From the NCBI GenBank assembly GCA_037447655.1, contig JBBHKE010000813.1:344910-408909 (forward strand): a stretch of DNA of 64,000 nucleotides, written 5' to 3'. Shown here one piece after another: positions 9,801-19,368 of this stretch (position 1 is the first letter of the stretch; each line of letters opens with the position of its first letter). The notes below the pieces were generated by a model, which was given only the letters and a program-made list of their open reading frames with translations, was not told where the DNA came from and did not search any database. The position numbers were made by a program, and so were the translations under genes. This DNA comes from Zygnema cylindricum. Lineage: Eukaryota > Streptophyta > Zygnematophyceae > Zygnematales > Zygnemataceae.

Positions 9801-11348
9801 ATTTAAAGTGATAAAAAAATTCCAACTTAAAATTTGGGATGCAACAATAAATCCTACACCAAGAAGCACTATGACTAACTAATAAATATAAACACATAAA
9901 AGCTTCACATACTAATTATGGTGCAAAATGTAGCAAAAAAAAGCAAAACAAAAAAAAGGCAGAAAATTTACCTGCTTGGAATCGGCGGATGGCTTCGAGA
10001 GCGAGGCCCCCTACATGGAACTGATGGAGAGAGTTCATTGACTGCCAAAATAAAAATTAAAAAAAAAAAAAAGTGGAGGAAACGAATAAAAATCTTCAGG
10101 AGTTTCATGAAACATCTCATTGAAGCTCAAAATCAGCCGCCTCAAGATTCGATCACAGTTGACAAGCTGGATCCGGAGCATTTTGTTTATCTTAACAGGT
10201 GCGTTTATAACATATTTACTGAAGGAATATCTCAAAACAGTTTCAGAAAACTTCACTGTCCAGAAAGGCTGTCGCAAAGACAAAGCTCAATCTCGTTCCA
10301 ATTTCCTCACGCTGTACCACCTCACTACATTTCACCGCCCATCGCTATTACAGTCAATCTTCGAGTGCATGGTTTTGTCCCAAAATCATAAATGACTGTT
10401 AAAAACACCGTTAAGTGGCCCATAATGAGCCACGTTAATAGTTGCATAACCGCGTAATTGCAAAAACACAATTTAGTGTAATTAATTATAATAAAGCGTT
10501 AACAACGATAATTCACTAACCCTAATAGCGAGACGTGTAATTCGCATTCCCTCTAACTTGATCATAATTGCTCAAGATTAATCGGAACGAAAAACCGTAC
10601 AAAATGTCCACCACCATAACAGCCGTGAAAAATTGCAAATTATTAGGGCAAAACCTTAACAGGACCCCGACGTCATATGCTTCTTCATAGAAAATTTCGG
10701 ATTTTTTTAAGGTCAAGTAAAGAATTAACCCTCGAGAGTAAAGTTGAATCGTATGAGTAAAAATAAAATTATCCTTCCAAAGTTATCCTCCAATTAATAT
10801 CCTCCCAAACAACATTTGCAGACCATATCTTCCAAATAGTATACTGCTCATCGCTATCAGTTTAACAGAATTAATGCCACCCTTAAATCGAAAATAGTAC
10901 CACTAATACTAATTTAGGGCAGAATGACACGGCCAATTTAACACTGTTATTTCCACACTAATTCATGGTTTTCGGCCAAAAAAGAAACCTTTAAAAAAAA
11001 AAAACAAAAAAAAAAAACCTAAAAAAAATTAGAAAGTGTTATTAACACTAATAACGAATGGACAATGTAGCTGTTGTAACCTCACACCTTAATTCTCTTC
11101 TGAAGGTTTGCAGTGTATCTGAACCTCCTGGTAGAGTTCAGCACGAGAGAAGCGCTCCGCCATCTCTCCAAAGTCTCCAAATCCGGGTTCTTTGCCTCCA
11201 GCGTAAAGTCGTCCGCCAAAAAACGGGACGGAGAACGGAACCATTGGCGGGAACTGCGGGAATCGAGGGCGACATCTGGATGCTCGGGATTGCCGTCTGC
11301 GCCCCGACGAGGGGAGAGCAGAGGAGCGGAACCAGATTCCTCCGCCAT
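534..11348 (-). CDS. Autoinhibited P2B-type Ca2+-ATPase (ACA/PMCA class), 15 exons seen, 3' end off the window
   Basis: This is a calcium pump that uses ATP to export Ca2+ from the cytosol, by homology across the plasma membrane or an endomembrane. Exons in coding order are 11348-11088, 10041-9972, 9775-9498, 8872-8708, 8120-7967, 6875-6670, 6292-6161, 5625-5356, 4693-4379, 3754-3671, 3515-3273, 2954-2808, 1821-1666, 1413-1242 and 832-534. All junctions are GT-AG and keep frame, giving about 984 residues. Visible motifs are a basic/aromatic N-terminal calmodulin-type segment (RRFRYT, 74-79), TGES (321-324), PEGL in M4 (439-442), the phosphorylation motif DKTGT (Asp482), KGA (598-600), TGDN (731-734) and TGDGTND (802-808). 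All catalytic residues are present, so the gene looks functional. The family is usually 1000-1100 residues, so the last membrane helices lie left of base 1. The lumenal loop between M3 and M4 (exons 7-8) looks shorter than in flowering-plant ACAs; a missed small exon in 5626-6160 is possible. The N-terminal regulatory region resembles the ACA8/9/10 group. Confidence 0.93.
975..1200. repeat. CTTATCCCT-type minisatellite in intron 14
   Basis: Degenerate tandem units of about 9-10 bases (CTTATCCCT, CTTATCTCC, CTTATTCCC and similar) run for over 200 bases. On the coding strand this is a purine-rich AGGGATAAG array. Confidence 0.8.
1242..1413 (-). CDS. Ca2+-ATPase exon 14: M5
   Basis: Residues 828 to the first base of codon 885. 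[19 protein letters not shown] and [16 protein letters not shown] are followed by the M5 helix [15 protein letters not shown]. It ends in phase 1 with donor CTG|GTAAGG. Confidence 0.94.
1666..1821 (-). CDS. Ca2+-ATPase exon 13: P-domain TGDGTND
   Basis: Residues 776-827. It carries [14 protein letters not shown] and [16 protein letters not shown] (Mg2+-binding aspartates of the hinge, 802-808), ending [10 protein letters not shown]. The donor is GAG|GTACGT. Confidence 0.95.
1984..2141 (-). mobile_element. tRNA-derived SINE
   Basis: A tRNA-like head (2141-2069) is followed by about 60 bases of unrelated body and then a GGGAGGGAAG-type simple-repeat tail (about 2020-1984). That is the SINE order of head, body and simple tail. 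The right flank of the head has no matching repeat that I could recognise as a target duplication. Confidence 0.55.
2069..2141 (-). ncRNA. tRNA-like head of a SINE (complete cloverleaf)
   Basis: On the minus strand this folds fully. It has a 7-bp acceptor (GAGCTGG with CCGGCTC, one G-U), a 4-bp D stem (GCAC/GTGC) with box A GTGGTTAG, a 5-bp anticodon stem (TTGAC/GTCAA), a 5-bp T stem (CCAGG/CCTGG), a TTCGAGC loop (box B GGTTCGAGCCC) and discriminator A. The anticodon loop AGCTCAA would read CTC but has G rather than U at position 33. A normal tRNA is therefore unlikely. It sits in intron 12 of the pump gene, in the same transcriptional direction. Confidence 0.7.
2604..2752. repeat. CCCTCCCTT simple repeat
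   Basis: A tract of CTCCCTCCCTTC units about 150 bases long in intron 12. It reads as GA-rich on the gene's coding strand. Confidence 0.85.
2808..2954 (-). CDS. Ca2+-ATPase exon 12: P-domain VRMVTGDN
   Basis: Residues 727-775. [19 protein letters not shown] is followed by a variable loop ending RNLLPRLQ. I recovered it from frame agreement, because both ends lack ATG and stop signals. Confidence 0.92.
3273..3515 (-). CDS. Ca2+-ATPase exon 11: N-domain end and hinge to P-domain
   Basis: Residues 646-726. It includes the family hallmark [12 protein letters not shown] and [12 protein letters not shown]...[10 protein letters not shown]. The donor ATG|GTGCGA splits the VRMVTGDN motif between this exon and exon 12. 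Confidence 0.92.
3671..3754 (-). CDS. Ca2+-ATPase exon 10 (84 bp, boundaries tentative)
   Basis: Residues 618-645. It fills the weakly conserved N-domain stretch between exons 9 and 11 in phase 0. I chose an acceptor at ATAAG|CTA and a donor at GAA|GTTAGT. The polypyrimidine tract is poor, so the upstream boundary is the least certain in the gene. Confidence 0.55.
4379..4693 (-). CDS. Ca2+-ATPase exon 9: nucleotide-binding domain
   Basis: Residues 513-617. It includes [27 protein letters not shown] and [14 protein letters not shown] (the KGA ATP-binding motif, 598-600). Acceptor GCAG|GAA, donor GAG|GTGCGT. Confidence 0.93.
5356..5625 (-). CDS. Ca2+-ATPase exon 8: M4 and phosphorylation site
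   Basis: Residues 423-512. M4 carries [14 protein letters not shown], whose Glu is a Ca2+ ligand in the family. [10 protein letters not shown] follows, with the aspartyl-phosphate residue at Asp482. The donor is GAG|GTGAGG. Confidence 0.95.
6161..6292 (-). CDS. Ca2+-ATPase exon 7: M3
   Basis: Residues 379-422. [15 protein letters not shown] is followed by a strongly hydrophobic helix and a short lumenal loop, [11 protein letters not shown]. The donor is CAG|GTGGGT, phase 0. Confidence 0.9.
6670..6875 (-). CDS. Ca2+-ATPase exon 6: actuator domain with TGES
   Basis: Residues 310-378. It carries the NESSMTGES dephosphorylation loop (TGES 321-324) and the [17 protein letters not shown] motif, ending EETPLQ before M3. 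Confidence 0.93.
7555..7738. repeat. CT-rich simple repeat with CCCTTTCCCCCTCTCT units
   Basis: Nearly pure pyrimidine on the plus strand (purine on the gene's coding strand), inside intron 5. Larger units of about 28-30 bases recur. It gives rise to spurious SPLSLSL and REREGE open frames, which are not genes. Confidence 0.85.
7967..8120 (-). CDS. Ca2+-ATPase exon 5: actuator domain, first part
   Basis: Residues 259 to the first base of codon 310. Its translation starts [18 protein letters not shown] and includes [18 protein letters not shown], the typical A-domain strand. The acceptor is GCAG|TTC and the donor CAAG|GTCAGT. No initiator ATG lies in this exon; I found it by frame continuity between exons 4 and 6. 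Confidence 0.88.
8708..8872 (-). CDS. Ca2+-ATPase exon 4: M1-M2
   Basis: Residues 204-258. It opens with [19 protein letters not shown] (M1), followed by EGWYDGAGI and [20 protein letters not shown] (M2). Exactly 55 codons, phase 0 at both ends. Confidence 0.93.
9498..9775 (-). CDS. Ca2+-ATPase exon 3: end of N-domain, entry to M1
   Basis: Residues 111-203. It includes the conserved pattern [18 protein letters not shown] and the FGTNVHPE...FLSFLWDA motif just before the first membrane helix. The donor is CAG|GTGAGA. Confidence 0.9.
9972..10041 (-). CDS. Ca2+-ATPase exon 2 (70 bp)
   Basis: Residues 88-110. It encodes a short amphipathic segment ending [12 protein letters not shown], matching the 'I-x-x-F' part of the ACA N-terminus. 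It is too short to stand out alone. I place it by the AG acceptor after a T-rich tract, the GTAAAT donor, and frame agreement with exons 1 and 3. Confidence 0.75.
10842..11056. mobile_element. Possible degenerate CACCG-family inverted-repeat element in intron 1
   Basis: The left end TATACTGCTCATCGCTATCAG and the right end ATAACGAATGGACAATGTA resemble the CACCG-family termini in inverted orientation, but with many mismatches. It is placed only by analogy with the clearer copies at 11569-12105 and 58784-61165. Confidence 0.3.
11088..11348 (-). CDS. Ca2+-ATPase exon 1: N-terminal regulatory region
   Basis: Residues 1-87. The start is the first ATG of this frame (11348-11346), giving [11 protein letters not shown]. 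The stretch ending [20 protein letters not shown] has the Trp/basic pattern of plant ACA calmodulin-binding autoinhibitory domains. The donor is AAG|GTGTGA, phase 0. A longer overlapping frame starts at 11361 but has no ACA similarity. Confidence 0.88.
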
Positions 11349-11566
11349 GGGTCACCACCAAGAAGAAGCAACGGGCAGAATGGTTTCAGCAGTCGTAGCC
11401 TCGTACTTTTAAGTTGTGAAGAAAATTGTACTTTTGTACTGTTGTACATAGTACATCGTACCGCCCGTGATATAAATTCAACTAGATTACGCTATACATT
11501 GCAGTGCAGTAAACCGTTAATCTCTACGACAGGATTGTTGGCAGCACTATATCGGTGTGGCTAAGC
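11349..11566 (-). promoter_or_regulatory. Proximal upstream region of the Ca2+-ATPase gene
   Basis: This is the 218 bases between the start codon and the first transposon upstream. I see no clear TATA box at a fixed distance. It should hold the 5' UTR and core promoter unless transcription starts inside the adjacent element. Confidence 0.4.
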
Positions 11567-11568
11567 TA

Positions 11569-12105
11569 CACCGCGCATCGTTATTAGTGTCAAAGTTTAA
11601 ATAGTGTGGAAGTAAATATACCGTCATTGACGCTAATTAAGATTTTTTATTTTTTTTTTAAAAAGGTGTATTTTAATTTCGGCGTTTATGCTAATTTGAG
11701 AACAGCAAAAATGGAATATTCGCTGTACGATTATATACATTAATATATGTATCCGTACAAAATATTAAAAATCGTACGCCGTCGTGAATTTTAAATATCC
11801 GTACATGTAAAATAATTTACGTGTCAGAGAAATCCCGTTTTTTAGCGCACGATCCTATGCGTGCGCGTCTGATTTAACTCATTTTTTGTAAAATTTTCAC
11901 TTGAAAAGGTACATTTATGCACGGTCTGACATCGACCGTACACCACACTATTTAGATATTTTTGTAATTCGTCCTTTACGCTATTTTGTACGGTACCTTA
12001 ATTAACGTCAAGGAAAAATTAAAATCATGTATCCTATTTGAGGAAAAAAATCAAAATTTTAAGAACCCAAATTAGTGTCGTTGACACTAATAACGATGCG
12101 CGGTG
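11569..12105. mobile_element. CACCG-family TIR element, long form
   Basis: Non-autonomous DNA element. The termini CACCGCGCATCGTTATTAG and its inverse (CTAATAACGATGCGCGGTG) match over at least 24 bases. TA lies on both sides (11567-11568 and 12106-12107), consistent with a TA target duplication. No transposase frame is visible. The interior shares the GCACGGTC...GACCGTAC hairpin with the long copies at 58784 and 59834. It lies 220 bases upstream of the pump start codon. Confidence 0.8.
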
Positions 12106-12307
12106 TACCATCCCTGAACCTATAATAGAATTAATAATACTGTTTTTCCATTTACACGCTAATAGGTACAATTCAATTACAATGGTGTCATCTATACTCG
12201 TAACTCAGGATAATTTATTAACCCTACCTAAATCAACCCTGTAATTAAATTTAACTAGTGTAATGTACAAGATGTGTCAAATCGTACGGAATCTTCTCCC
12301 TATTTTA

Positions 12308-13054
12308 GGGTATGTCCCCATGTACTTGTGACTTAGCGAACTTACTTTGTATTTTAGCGCTGATCCGTCGGACCCGGTTTTCAAGTGTCCCTATGTCTGT
12401 AAGGACGAAATCGTAACTTCCGCTTGTGACGATTGCATACGTCAACAATACCTGTGACGGTTGTCAACGTCTACAATCTGTGGTCGCACGTTATTTTTCT
12501 TTGTGACGTCGCATGACTTACCGTGACATTGTAGACGTACCGATTCACGGTTAAAGAAGATGCGCTTTGCCTTTGCGTCTCCTCTCCGGTCGACGTGAAA
12601 TGGCATCGGAATTTGAAGACCCCTGGAAAAAAAATCCGTACTGGACGAAAACGGACAAAACCAAACAAATTGTGTACTTTTATTTGTCTTATTCGAACGC
12701 AAACGGACAAAACATAGCGAATTTTGTACTTGTCATTGGAAACCGTATGAAAATTTTCAAAAATTACAGCACGTTCGAATATATGTTACTATTTGTTTAT
12801 CGAAAATACCTAGTTTTAAAACACACGGCGCATGTGTTTTAAACGTAAGGTTGAAGATGACTTTTTTTGTTTTGGAAGTGGGTAGAAAAACAAAAGACGA
12901 CAAATTTTCGTACATCATAAGCTCGAGGATGACGCAAATTGTACTCTACAAATTTGTGATTCCTTCGTACGGTTCCAACTTAGGCAGTACGGCACTAAGT
13001 TTTACAGGAAAACGACAGAAAAAAACCCTTACTTATGCACATGGGGACATACCC
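12308..13054. mobile_element. PIF/Harbinger-like non-autonomous element
   Basis: Terminal inverted repeats GGGTATGTCCCCATGTAC (12308-12325) and, inverted, GGGTATGTCCCCATGTGC (13054-13037) match at 17 of 18 bases. Both ends are flanked by TTA (12305-12307, 13055-13057). The three-base TTA duplication and GG-starting TIR fit the PIF/Harbinger (Tourist) superfamily. At 747 bases there is no recognisable transposase; internal frames are short and unlike known domains. Confidence 0.72.
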
Positions 13055-13326
13055 TTATACTACAAGTACAGAAAAAGTGTCAGATAAACGGCATCGACAT
13101 GGGAAAGCGCACTCAGATTCATTCATAACAATAAAGACGTATGGAAGTCGTGCGGACCTGTCCGCCCATGTTCGAAGTTGGACTTGTTGTCTTGTTCTCC
13201 CATGTTCGAATATCGACTTGTTCTACCATGTTCGAAGATCGACAATGTGAACAATTTAACACAGATTAAAGCTACAATACTACAACAAGAAATGTGTGGA
13301 TAAAATAGTGTAATAAGTGTTAACTA

Positions 13327-13483
13327 CACCGTGAATCGCTATTAGCTTTAATAAATAATCAGTGTCAACAAATAATTAGTGTTATTAACTTAGATTTAGG
13401 TAATTGAACCCAAAATGACGTTAAATACATCATCAGTTTCCTAACACTAAGACTTTCTTTATAACTGATAGTGATTCACGGCA
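13327..13483. mobile_element. CACCG-family TIR element, short form
   Basis: Left end CACCGTGAATCGCTATTAG; right end GATAGTGATTCACGGCA in inverted orientation; TA at each side. At about 157 bases it is the shortest copy here. Confidence 0.65.
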
Positions 13484-14257
13484 TACTCTGCCATACCTAC
13501 ATATATCACAGTATAGTATGATGCTCTACAACTTTTAAAACGCGACCTACGACAAAGTTGTAGACTCGTTATGAGGTAGTGAGGTAAAGGACCTCTTTTA
13601 CAAAATGGAAAAAAAACATAAAATCTTATTCGAAATGTTATTTAAAAACTAGCGATAGAAGAACGATCCAGGTGCAAAGGGGGGAAACACACATTTAAAC
13701 ACTAAAAAAACAAAGAGAAAACAGGTTAAGTTTAGTTTTTCAATTTTTAACAACCAGAAGCATCTTCTTGGCTAATGAAGATACGTGCATTAGATGACCA
13801 TCCACAACCTTTGCAAACTAAGTTCCACAACCGTGAAGGTCGTGGAGGTGGATCGGATCGTTTGGTAAAAGGTCTCGAATATCCTCTACCACCCTAGTTT
13901 GTCAAGAGAGGGTCGTGGCTTGAGCTCAATGGAGTGGTATAAAACTCTTATAATGCTTCGTTGATAACTCCTCGAACTAATGCGTTCAAAGGAAATTTGT
14001 GCGCAATCTTGAAACAAGTCATAGGAGGATTTCTCAAAAGATCCAAAATGTATAAGACATATAGATTTTGTCGGACTAACACTCGCTTGTGTTATTCAAA
14101 AATTTAAGCAAAAACGAGGTATAATACAAAATGGACACATGTGCACTTACTCAACGCCTCAAGCATGCAATGAAAGCTTTTAAAGCCTTTCTCACCACCA
14201 AAAGCCTACATACTAACGTACAACGAGATAAGCAGGGAAATATTAAAAACATATATT
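13484..14257. other. Intergenic stretch without recognised features
   Basis: AT-rich DNA between the last DNA element and Copia-1. No open frame or repeat stands out. Confidence 0.5.
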
Positions 14258-14262
14258 GATAT

Positions 14263-15166
14263 TGTTGAAAAGAAGTAATTAATACTCACTTCTTAATTTA
14301 GACTCTAGAGTGAAGAGAGAGAGAGAGAGAGTCACCATAGCTGCCGCCATAGTCAGAAAGAAATAGGTAGACATGCAGACAAATTAATAGATTGCCAAAT
14401 GTTGCCCTAGACCAAATTTGAACCTATGTCTACGAAGTACGACATAGACGTGTACCTTCACCATTATGACGTATACGAAACGATGCACGTATTCAGTTTG
14501 TCACATATTTAAAGTGTTACGCAAAACGTCAATTTAATTAAAACATACCAAAATTGACGAAACAACATATAAAGTCAAACGGCGCTCGCGGACGCGAATC
14601 TACCCGTGTAAAATACATGATAAGACGGACGTCTTCGCCTCCGCCAAACCCGAATAAATATTTGGCGGCTTTCGAACATAGCGGCGTGCTGCTCCACGCG
14701 GCGCCACATCATTCGACACCGTAAAGGATGGGAGGAGGAACAATGACTCCCATGTCGACGAGTGTCAACCAGAAGACCATGTTGTACAATGGCCGTACAA
14801 GAAGTTCAATCGGTCACTGTACCTTCTTGTACTATAAACTCTTTTGATTGGCCGAAAGTAGAGTAGTAAGTAGTTGTGAGTAGGATTTAAGGGACTTAGA
14901 GTATTTGAGGCGCCTCTCTCCAGGTTACCTTTTGTGTTTATAAGCCATCTTTGGCCAGCCATAACTTACTGCTCAAGGGAGCAAAGTCAGTGATTCATTT
15001 TGCGTTTGACTCAAGGGAGTCTTCTCCTCACAAGGGTTAGGGTGGTCAGAATATTTGTGTGCCTGGGCAGCACTTATTCAGTGTGAAAGTGAAAGGGTCA
15101 AATATTATCATAGAGGCTTTACATAGGCTGTTCATTCTGTGGGTTAATGGAGATCACTGAATTTCT
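14263..15166 (+). repeat. Copia-1 5' LTR
   Basis: It begins TGTTGAAAAG and ends AATTTCT (the expected A is mutated to T). It contains a GA microsatellite near 14317, a TATA-like TTTATAAG at 14938-14945, and the gag start codon at 15147, 20 bases before its end. It matches 26888-27787 along its length. Confidence 0.93.
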
Positions 15167-16158
15167 GGTTATTGGCCTACCCTCTAGCATGCCCATATTT
15201 AATGGATCACACTTTATTTAATGGGAAATGATGATGGAGGGAGAACTTTTTTAGAAGCACCTATGGGGCATAGTGTCGGGCAAATTCGATGCCCACCTCC
15301 ACCTAGGTTTGGAGGAAGATGTTTTTCTGGCACCTCCGTCACAACAGCTGTTAAAACATCAACCACCATCACGAACAATGAAGATGAAGGGGAGGAAATA
15401 ATCATGGAAGGAGAAAAAGGAGAAGTTGCTTCTGGAGAGACTCCACTATCAAGGACTATAACGACAAGAGCATCACCAGCAATGGTGATAGGGAGTCACA
15501 CCGACGATCAGAATATGAAAATTGGAACTATAAAGATAAGGTGGCTAGGCTCTTAACTCTTAAAAGTGTAGTAAAGGGTATTGCCATTCCTTTTATGCAT
15601 GTTAGATCTTCCTCTCAGATTTGGGTATCACTAGTAAACAAATATAAGAGTGGGTCATTGCAGGAGCAGCAACTGGCAGAAAAAAAGATTTCAGTTTATA
15701 ATTACAAGGGAGGAAATATGAATGATTATTGTAATGACTTAGGAGCATTATTTCGACAACTAGACAGCGCTGGTAACTCATGGTCTGAGAGACAAAGAGT
15801 AAATACACTAATAATGAAACTACCTGAAGAGTATAAGAATATCATTAATCGGTTGCAGGATCTAGGTGATAGCAATTGGAATTGGGATGGTACAGTGGGG
15901 ATGATTTTAGTGAAAGAGAGTACCATAGAACTTAGGAGAGGAAGTCTGGGTGTTCAAGCATTGGCTACAAGATCTGATTCGCGGAAGCGTGATGAGGAAA
16001 ACGGAAAGGATCTCTATCAAAACTTTGGAGGAAAAAGACAAGGAGGTGGCAGATTTGATGGACAGCGGAGAGGAACTCCTCGAGTTGGATTATGTCATTT
16101 CTGCAAGAAACCAAGACATTATATGGCAAATTGGTCAAGCTTGCAGATCTCTGACTGA
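15147..16158 (+). pseudogene. Copia-1 gag
   Basis: The capsid/nucleocapsid gene of Copia-1. The frame starts MEITEFLVIGLPSS inside the LTR, reads through the primer site, and meets a stop after SHFI. The rest is in at least two frames (15221-15556 and 15541-16158). The UBN2-type gag motif is seen in YKSGSLQEQQLAEKKI and MKLPEEYKNIINR. The zinc knuckle CHFCKKPRHYMANW has lost its last Cys (Trp instead). Confidence 0.85.
15168..15181 (+). other. Copia-1 primer-binding site (anticodon-arm type, decayed)
   Basis: GTTATTGGCCTACC, one base after the LTR. It differs at two positions from GTTATGGGCCCACC, which is complementary to nucleotides 26-39 of plant initiator tRNA-Met. Confidence 0.7.
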
Positions 16159-16339
16159 AAAATGGACAACGTTCCTCAAAAGATAGAGGAAAGAAAAAGG
16201 CTTTTCTGACTCAAGTTCATGACGAGGAAGAAGATGACGTAACCAAACTGGAAGAGGAGCTTGAGGAGCTTCTTTTTAAACCAAAAACCACTGAGAATCA
16301 TGCAGACACTCTTCGGAGACAAAAGTGTGCTTTCGGAGG

Positions 16340-16825
16340 TATTGAGATCCATCTGAGGATGGGTGGATCATAGACTCAGGTTCCTCAATGCATATTTGCA
16401 GGGATAAGAGGTGGTTTACTAAATTAAGAAAAATAACAACAGTTGAGATAGAGTACAGAGATGGTATAGTAGAAACCACAAGTCTTGTTGGATTGGTTGA
16501 TTTAAAAGTTCTAATTGATGGAAAGGCTTCAATTCTAACACTCTCACATGTTATTTACATTCCACAGCTTAGTTATAATCTAGTCTTTACAGCTGTTCTA
16601 GATGAAAAAGAGTTCGAAACCGAAACTAAAAAAAATAATTTCACAGCTAGCTTTGATAATGAGGTTTATTTCATAGCTGAAAAGGGTAGTCAACGAATGT
16701 TCAGAATTGTACTTTGCAATGAAAAGGGTGTTCTCTACTCGTGTGGAAGTGATATGATGCTTTGGCACAAGAGGTTAGGGCATGTGAATCTAGATAGATT
16801 AAAGAAAATAAAGAAAAAAAAATAG
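16340..16825 (+). pseudogene. Copia-1 protease and pre-integrase segment
   Basis: GWIIDSGSSMHICRDK gives the aspartic-protease active site DSGSS (Asp codon at 16373). The frame continues through VEIEYRDG and LSHVIYIPQLSYNLV to the GAG-pre-integrase motif LWHKRLGHVNLDRL. It ends in lysine-rich sequence and a stop at 16825. The catalytic Asp is intact; the frame around it is not continuous with gag. Confidence 0.85.
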
Positions 16826-16851
16826 TGGATTGAATTGAGTTTAGAGATGAT

Positions 16852-17800
16852 ATGACCTCAGATGATTGTAGTGGATGTGCCCAAGGGAAGTTTCATAGAC
16901 TTCCATTTCCAAAGGCATCCACATTTAAAAGAGAGAAAGTATTAGATCTTGTTCACACTGATGTTTGGGGACCAGCTAGGTATGCTTCACATATGGAGAA
17001 AAAATGGATGCTAACCATTACAGATGATTGGTCTAGATACACTAAGGTATAATTTTTTAGACATAAGTCAGAGGTACTAAGATGTTTCAAAGAACACAAA
17101 CTATGAAGTGGAAAATTACATGAAACCTCAATAAAAGAGATAAGAAGTGATAATGGGAAAAAATACACCTCAAAGGAATTTGAAGAATTTCTTAAAGAAG
17201 AAGGAATCCATCATGAGAAAATTATTCCTTGTAATCGAAACAAAATGGAGTAGCAGAAAAAGTTAATAGAAATTTAGGAGATATGTCCAGAAGTATGCTA
17301 ATTGATAAAAGAATAGGATTACAGTTTTGGGCTGAGTCTATGAACTATGCTAACTTTATCAAAAATAGAGTGCTAACTTCGGCAAATAAGGAGGAAACTT
17401 CGTATGAAAGGTGGACGGGGAGAAAACCAGATTCGTCTAGTTAGAGAGTGTTCGGAAGTCAAGTCTACAGTTTGGATTCCGATAAGACGAAATAGAAGTT
17501 AGGGGGAAGAGGGAAACCATGACATGTGTAGGATATAATGAGTGCACAAAAAGATATCGAGTGTATGACTTGAAAAAGAGAGATATCATTTTGGTAAAAC
17601 ACATAGTGGTGATGATTGAAGTAAAGTCAATTAATCCATTCAAATATAACAAAGTAGTCAAAATCAGATTTGAATCGGGTCAATATTATGACTTTGACTT
17701 GGGAAATGATGAGAAGGAAGACGGGGAGAATGAAAAATCTGCAGATGTGCCAAAGGAGAAGGACGAAAAGACAACATCCGAGGTAACACCACAATAGAAA
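16852..17800 (+). pseudogene. Copia-1 integrase
   Basis: The zinc-finger half is CSGCAQGKFHRLPF. The core starts VLDLVHTDVWGPA (first Asp) and TITDDWSRY. A stop follows at 17050, and the region up to 17460 carries further stops and shifts, including the NGVAE part with the catalytic Glu. The C-terminal piece (17519-17797) keeps KRYRVYDLKKRDIILVKHIVV, typical of copia integrase tails. Confidence 0.8.
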
Positions 17801-18033
17801 GTGGAAATCGACGAGGAATTTGATCAAACACCGGAATTAGAAGATAGGGGAGATGAAAATCTTCCTAAACGAAACCCGAGGATGCCTTCCATACCGTCGT
17901 CAAATTTTGAAGGAGGAAAAAAAAGTAGTAAATGGCTTCAAGAAAAACATGTAAATAACAAACTCACAAAGATGTCTCACCCAAAAGAACCTCAGACATA
18001 CTTAGAGGCCATAAATACCCCTGAAAGCAGCTA

Positions 18034-18940
18034 GTGGATCACAGCAATCAATGAAGAAATGGCCTTTATCATGGAATCCAATACATGGGAGTTGGTAGAT
18101 TGTCCACCGAACAAAAAACCGATTGGATGTAAGTGGGTTTTTAAACTTAAACTAAACCCAGATAATACCATTGAAAGACATACTACTAGGTTGGTTGCTA
18201 AAGGTTATACTCAGAAAAAATGAATAGACTATAAAGAAACCTTTGCACCCGTACTCATATTCCCTTTTGTTAGAATCCTCTTAAGTTTAGCCGTAGTAGA
18301 GGATATGGAAATACACCAGATGGATATTAAGACCGCCTTGTTATACGGAGAGTTGGAAGAAGAAATCTACATGATGCAACCGGAAGGATTCGTGGAAAGT
18401 GGAGAAGAAAGCAAGGTGTGTAAACTGATAAAATCACTTTATGGCCTTAAACAAGCCCCGCGGCAATGGAACATAAAATTGGACAATTTTCTGACAAATT
18501 TGGGATACATTATAATAAGTTCAGATCACTCTATATATATATTTGATGATGAAAATGGAGTGATATTCATAGCGATTTATATTGAAGATTTTTTAGTCTT
18601 AAGCAAGTCCTTGGATAAAATTAACAAACTCAAACAGGATTTGAGAAGTCGGTTTGACATGAAAGATCTCGGCGAAGCAAAATATATTTTAGGGATTCAA
18701 ATTGAGAGGGATAGAGGGAATAGAATTATAAGACTCACTCAGAAAAAAGCTATCGGTAATATGCTAGAAAAGTTTCAGATGGAGAAAGCAAATGTGTGTA
18801 CCACTCCCATGGATCTAAAGAAAGTATCGGAAAAAAGTGAAGAGGGAGGGATATTTATTTTGAATGATAAGATGGATGAGGAAGAAAAAAGGTTAATGGA
18901 AGGAATTCCTTATATGCAAATTGTAGGCAATTTAATTTAA
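18034..18940 (+). pseudogene. Copia-1 reverse transcriptase
   Basis: The domain runs from NEEMAFIMESNTWELVD and CKWVFKLKLNPDNTIE (with stops) into a 211-codon open stretch starting [16 protein letters not shown], with [11 protein letters not shown]. The catalytic YVDD is changed to YIED (in IAIYIEDFLVL), replacing the first active-site Asp by Glu. The copy was therefore probably inactive even before the stops. Confidence 0.88.
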
Positions 18941-19368
18941 TTTATGAATTCTACACGTCTGGACATAGCTGCGGTTGTACGCGTTTTCAGTAGAAGTCTA
19001 AATGAACCTAGGAAAAGAGACTAGGAAGCAGCCAAAAGAGTGATGAGATATTTGGTGGGAATAAGGGAATTATGGTTACATTTGGGAGGGGAGCACACTG
19101 ACATTACCACTTCAAGTGATGCCAGTTATGGGGAGGTGCCTTAAAGACGATGTACAACTGGATATGTGTTGCAAATTGGATCCTGTGCATATTGTTTGAG
19201 TAGCAAACATCAGAAAGTAGTTGCTCAGTCCACTATGGAGGCTGAATACATGGCTTCATGTGCTGCCACTAAAGAATTAATGTGGTTAAAATCTCTACTC
19301 GAAAAACCTCGGTTCATGAAATTTGAGACTCAGAATGTCTTTTGTGATAATCAAGCCGCTATCTCTAT
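18941..19368 (+). pseudogene. Copia-1 RNase H, 5' part
   Basis: Contains NSTRLDIAAVV, EAAKRVMRYLVG, the stretch GGEHTDITTSSDASYG, then SSKHQKVVAQSTMEAEYM and FCDNQAAISI. Copia-2 cuts it just after the ISI codons; the reading frame resumes at 26670. Confidence 0.88.

Noticed and set aside
10035-10391. Overlapping frames of up to 157 codons in intron 1 of the pump
   Set aside because: They overlap exon 2 or AT-rich intron on both strands and have no coding features.
11058-11564. 168-codon plus-strand frame over exon 1 of the pump
   Set aside because: It is the antisense shadow of a well-supported exon and has no recognisable domain.
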